Below are positions 59,490 to 64,000 of a stretch of DNA of 64,000 nucleotides, piece by piece (positions within the stretch are counted from its first letter, which is position 1; each line of letters starts with the position of its first letter). The notes beneath the pieces are model-generated. The model was not told the origin of the DNA. It was given only the letters and a program-made list of their open reading frames with translations, and did no database searches. The translations under genes and the position numbers were made by a program. The DNA lies in assembly GCA_039654915.1 (NCBI GenBank), contig CM077597.1:81160001-81224000 (forward strand), read 5' to 3'. The DNA is from Aquilaria yunnanensis. Taxonomy: Eukaryota > Streptophyta > Magnoliopsida > Malvales > Thymelaeaceae.

Positions 59490-62147
59490 ACATAGCTTGC
59501 ATGGTTTAAATAAAAGAGAATGATAGGTTTCAATCTCATGTATTGTCACCTTAGTCCCCGTACCACTGGTAAAACGACAAAGTCTTGGGGATGCCAAATC
59601 TGGGGTTCTGTGTTTGAGTCCTCTCCTTCATCCTCTTTCTCGAATCCCACAAATGTTTTTAGTGCAATTTGGTTGTCTTTTGATATTCCAAATACTTACC
59701 AAGCATCTCCTTCTAATAATATATATACTTCCCTATACTTTATAAGATTGTATAGCTAATTTTGAGTATCAAATCACCATCAATTTAGAGTTTTGAATAA
59801 AATATGGCAAATCTAGCAAAGAGACAAATCATGAGCCTTCAATAATTTAATCCAGCCATTGACTAGAGATTTTGAGCATCAAATTACCATCAATTCAGAG
59901 TTTTGGATTGAATATGGTAGATCTAGTAAAAAGATGGACCATATGCCTTTAATAATTTAATGTAGCCATTGACTAGAGATACACCAAAGAGCTTGTCCAA
60001 TTTTTCAGTAGCTAAATAGAAAATTATAGGACTTTGCAAACCCATATCACACCTAGTTATAGGGATGTAGCTACATTGGGCGGGGAGGTGCTGTCAGCCC
60101 CCATAGATTTTTTTAAAATTTTTATTAGTAGTATGTAATATGATAAAAATTGTAAAAATATTAAAGTTAGGTACTTATTTGTAAATTATAAAATTAACTA
60201 GGGACTATTACGTGTTTTATCCTTTTTTAAAAGTTTTAACATTAACCAGAATTAGAAACACACAAATTGCGATTTGCGAACCAACCAACCCCTCATGGCT
60301 CCAGCACTCCGTCCCTTTCTTATTTAGCGACAACGACTACAAGCTTTTCGATCTAGCTTGCAGGTGATGACCCATCCAGCTTAAGCTTCTTCTCCTATTA
60401 CTGATAACATAAGCTTCCTTTTGTCCATCTCCACCTCCGACTTTGAGTCTGATTTTTTAGAGAAAGCGCCTGTATGTCCAGCAGCCGAGTCACGACAAAG
60501 GTTGGGCATTTTCTCAATTTTCCTTTCTTTTCCTTTAATTCTTTGTTTCTTTATCAATTACTCACTCAAATTTGCAAATAAAGTGTATTAAATCAGCTAA
60601 TAGTGAAGCTAAAATCTTATGTTTCCAGTTTCGGGTTTTATAGCTCATTTGTTCTTGAAATTGAATCTTCATTGTTCAACAGCTTGTTCACTACTTTGCT
60701 TGGGAAATGAGAATTATGAAACATTGCGTATTGTGCTTAACATTCATGTGATTAACTTGTTTACATATGTTATTGTAGAATATGTGAGGAAACATAGACA
60801 AAAGTTAGTATTAATTACAAACAAATTTATCATTATAATTTTTTTGCATAATTTAAGGATGATTTAAATCCAATTGCCTTGTGATTCGTAAATCATCATG
60901 ATAAAATTTTTCTTTTCATTGTTGCCCTTGTCCGATTTTTCATAATAAGTAGAAGAGTAAGTTTGAGAATATTTGTTGTTGTTCTTAAGTAAATTAGTTG
61001 AAAGATATAGAAATTTCTCCTATTTTATAATTACAAAAAATTTTGGTTTGGATTCTATAGTTGATGATTTTAAAGATTTAAAGAAGTGACATGTTAAATT
61101 CTGAACTAAATTATTATAGACATTTAAATTTTATAAATTTATATATTATATTATTTAATATTTTATATTATTAATAATAAATTTATTCTTGTTAACAACA
61201 TTCACACTTTTGTGCCGGCCTGTTCCTAAGATTCCTAGATATATCCTTGCCCAGTTGCTAATAGCCAAAGGATTACGGCATTACTACCACCAAGAGCGTT
61301 GAAATTTAGTTTATGCGTCACCTTTCACAAAAAAAAAAACCAAAAGAAGAAAAGAGTTATTAGGTCCTTAGCAACCAATTGAGCTTGACTAAAAATAGTA
61401 AAATAGTTTAAATTTCTCTTGGAAATCCCATTATTTCATCAATAAAAGTCTCTTCAACTGTTTGATGGAGTGACAAGGGAGACATTTACGAAGGTTGAGG
61501 TTGACAGTTTAACTCTCATTGCATCCATTTTTCTCACTTATAAAATACTTCTTGATTATTTAAAAAAAAAGAAAAAAAATAAACAAAAGCATGCGGCGCT
61601 CTCTCTCTTTGACTCGTTCTTGGTCTACTTCCACGCTTTTGAATTGAGTCTACAACAAAACTCAGGGGCCGTTCTAACCAATCAATAGCGTCATAGCATA
61701 TGTCCAATATCTGCCGGTTAGTGTTTCAGCAGCAGCCTCTTTTGTCCCGATGAAAGCCCACAACGAATCTTTGTACATTGCCCAGGCGGCAGACACTGTA
61801 TTTCTCTTGAAATTAATGCTACAAAAATGGTGAACATGACAACTAAAATAGACAAAGATGGTGAAGGATCGCACGCGTTGAATTTTTTTTTTATATTCAG
61901 GGTCAGATAGAATATAAGAAGATATTTATGAAGTACTAGGGACATGAAATACACATAATTTAGGAACTGAAAGGCAACTGAAGTAACATCTACCAACATT
62001 ATTTAGGATTGGGGAAGGGTTTCAACTCTTAGCTATTGCCACGGACTAGAAGGGCATAGACTGTGGAAAATTAGTTCTATTTTTGCTTCTCTATTTTCTT
62101 AAGGGGTCTAGAAGTAATACAATATTGATAATCACATTTTTATAACT
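59490..62147. other. No gene identified; small duplication and TE scraps
   Basis: AT-rich. A unit of about 115 bp (GAGTATCAAATCACCATCAA...) at about 59763-59865 is repeated imperfectly at about 59876-59978. Near 60060-60120 TAGGGATGTAGCTACATTGG followed by CAGCCCCCATAG looks like a transposon end fragment. Frames such as 60619-60867 have no recognisable family. Confidence 0.5.
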
Positions 62148-62590
62148 TTTCCTTGCTCAACTTAAAAAATTATAATAAAAAATATTTTAGATTATTTTTC
62201 AGGTATCTTTAAATTTAGAGTTTCATGTGCTTAAGAGGAAATAGCAAAGATCAATGATAAATTTGTCTAAAAAAAAGGTTGTTTGATAAAATTTTTCTCC
62301 ACCATACACTTTAGTGATATATTTGTCCTTTTTGCGAAACTAAAATTGGCAAACATGGTGAGCGGAAAGCTCCGTCTTTACTTCTCCCTGTTTTTTTTTT
62401 CTTTTTGTTCTAAAAGTAATATCATTTGAAATCTTAGTGCTTAATTTATTTAATCACTTATTTATAACCTTTTCCTTGCTCAGCCTGAAAAATTATAATA
62501 AAAATATTTTTCAGAAAACAAATATTTTTAGATTGCTTTTTAGGTATCCTAAAATCTTGAGTTTCATGTGCTTAAGAAAACATAGTCAAG
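62148..62590. repeat. Imperfect direct duplication, units of about 110-120 bp
   Basis: AACTTTTCCTTGCTCAACTT...GTTTCATGTGCTTAAG at about 62148-62240 returns at about 62467-62575 with small insertions. Purpose unknown. Confidence 0.7.
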
Positions 62591-62639
62591 ACAAGATCCT
62601 ATTTCATAATATTTAAAAATAAAACGGATTCCTCCGAAG

Positions 62640-63581
62640 TACAAAACCATCATTTGCAAGTGTGTTCAAAACTCTCTCCCCACTAGAGTTGAACTGACCA
62701 AAAGGGGTATGCCAGTTTAGGCTACTTGTCCTAGATGTGAGAAGGAAGATGAAGATTTAGACCATCTCTTCCTTCATTGTATTCACTCGTTTGATATCTG
62801 GGAAGGCACTTCAGGGGTTAATCAACCTAGTAGGCGTGATGACTTTAATTTCTTGGTTATTATGTAATCTCTTTACTCATTTTGCCTAGCAATCTGAAAA
62901 CTGTAATAAAATATTAATTACCTTGTGGATTATTTGGCTGGGATGAAATGAAAAAGTTTTTCAGGATACCAGGTGGACCATAGATCAAATTCTTAGGCAA
63001 AAGGACATTTTTCTCACTGAGATCCGATAAGCAAAAATCATAAAAATCACATCCTTTAATCCATGCTCCCGAGACCCCAATCAAAAGTATGGTGATCCAA
63101 TCAAGCTTTGCTACGGCCTATAATCATGCAAGTTGATGGGGCTTGGAATCCTTTAACAAAAAACAGGAGATGGTGCTTCGTATTATCAGAATACTGCTTT
63201 CTTTAGTCCTCAAGGGTTTAGCTGTATGCTAGGTATTACTGCTTCAGTGCTGGTCTCTATGGTCACAGCTATTTATTTTGCCTTAACGGACGCTAAAGCT
63301 CGCGGTATTTCATGTGTTACTCTTCTCTCCGATTGCCTCCTTGGATATCTCCATATTGTAGATTACAGCCTGGCTCATTTGGAGGTTGAACCGGTAATCC
63401 AGGAGATTTGAGCCTTAATCCAACAATTCCAATGTGTGTCTATTTTGGTGGGTTGTCGTGCTGCAATGAATCGTGCTCATCGATTGGCCACTTTGACCTT
63501 AAGATTCTTAGTTCCCCTCTAGGTTACTTCTCCCTTGATCTTTCTTGCTTATTTTGGTTCTTACTACCAAAAAAAAAAAAA
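62640..63581 (+). pseudogene. 3' end of a degenerate LINE: reverse-transcriptase zinc-binding and RNase H-like remnants
   Basis: At about 62648-62810 the + strand reads ICKCVQNSLPTRVELTKRGM, then CPRCEKEDEDLDHLFLHC, the C-x2-C...H-x4-C pattern of the zf-RVT region of plant LINEs, with one internal stop. From about 63130 an RNase H-like (RVT_3) remnant follows: VDGAWNPL, a frameshift, then AIYFALTDAKARGISCVTLL with SDC and, after a stop, NRAHRLATLTL. A run of 13 A at about 63569-63581 fits a LINE tail. The 5' part is absent. Confidence 0.7.
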
Positions 63582-64000
63582 TAGGGGACTGAGTTGAATA
63601 ATAAATATAATATCATGTAATAATAAAGGTGAAGACATTAAATTAAATAATAATATGGAAAGGGCCACGAACTAAAAGTAATAATAGAGAATTGAAATCC
63701 ATAAATGGAAAATACATAATTACTAAGAATGTAAACTAAAACTCTATTCAAACCTACAAAGTATTATAAGTAGGAAACCAAGCTTGTCATCTACTACACA
63801 TTCATCACACAACCTAGAATCATTAATCTCTTCATAACTTTGGATTAAGCTATTTGCACAACGATCTCCAAGGATGTGATACAAGCATATACCACAATGA
63901 CCACGATATAATTGTGGATTAACAGATTTAGTGAACACAATACACTTTTGGTAGCTCATCTTTCAACAATTGTTACAATTATGCAATCAACTTCTTTTTG
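63582..64000. other. Nothing supported
   Basis: AT-rich flank; the short - strand frame at 63744-63959 has no recognisable motif. Confidence 0.5.

Noticed and set aside
60060..60130. Transposon end fragment (TAGGGATGTAGCTACATTGG, CAGCCCCC)
   Set aside because: No partner end or target duplication found, so not listed as an element.

Overview
The window is nuclear DNA of a flowering plant, probably a eudicot. It has an intron-rich terpene synthase gene, plant-type LTR retrotransposons (Ty3/gypsy Tekay/Del-like, Athila-like and Tat/Ogre-like; Ty1/copia), CACTA (En/Spm) transposons with TNP2 and TNPA-like genes, AT-rich spacers and long (AAT)n tracts. I cannot name the species. Almost nothing here is an intact host gene; it is a transposon graveyard with one young insertion.

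1-10244: what looks like the 3' part of a Tat/Ogre-like retrotransposon on the + strand. It carries an unusual cargo: three tandem copies of a small basic Cys-finger protein resembling the nucleic-acid-binding proteins (NABP) of carlaviruses and vitiviruses, then an intronless LOG-type cytokinin-activating enzyme gene with one early stop. Copies 2 and 3 and LOG each follow a related TATA-box promoter. Next come about 10.7 copies of a 140-bp unit made of small hairpins, a polypurine tract, a 2.4-kb LTR and a PBS-like sequence. 10245-11325 is a Ty1/copia LTR on the - strand.

11964-21001 (-): a seven-exon terpene synthase pseudogene (TPS-a exon pattern). It has a nonsense codon in exon 3, a 1-nt loss just after the DDxxD motif, a degenerate second metal site and a truncated last exon. 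Its 6.6-kb intron 5 holds a T-rich minisatellite and a Mutator-like MITE (9-bp target duplication), itself split by a non-autonomous 3.2-kb CACTA element.

21390-22127: a hAT-like MITE. 22151-39123: CACTA element A (+), target duplication TTC, with TNP2-like and TNPA-like pseudogenes, split by an internally deleted Athila-like retrotransposon (28156-34964, duplication GAAGC). 39133-59486: CACTA element B (-), target duplication ACC, same family, split by a nearly intact Tekay/Del-like Ty3/gypsy element (44393-54335, duplication ACGTG, LTRs almost identical). A and B lie tail to tail only 9 bp apart. With the inserts removed both are about 10.2-10.4 kb.

59487-64000: mostly featureless AT-rich DNA with small duplications and the 3' end of a degenerate LINE (zinc-binding and RNase H-like remnants, poly-A).

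Relative order of events: CACTA A and B inserted; their genes decayed mainly through C-to-T/G-to-A changes; the Athila-like element entered A (LTRs now clearly diverged); very recently the Tekay/Del-like element entered B.
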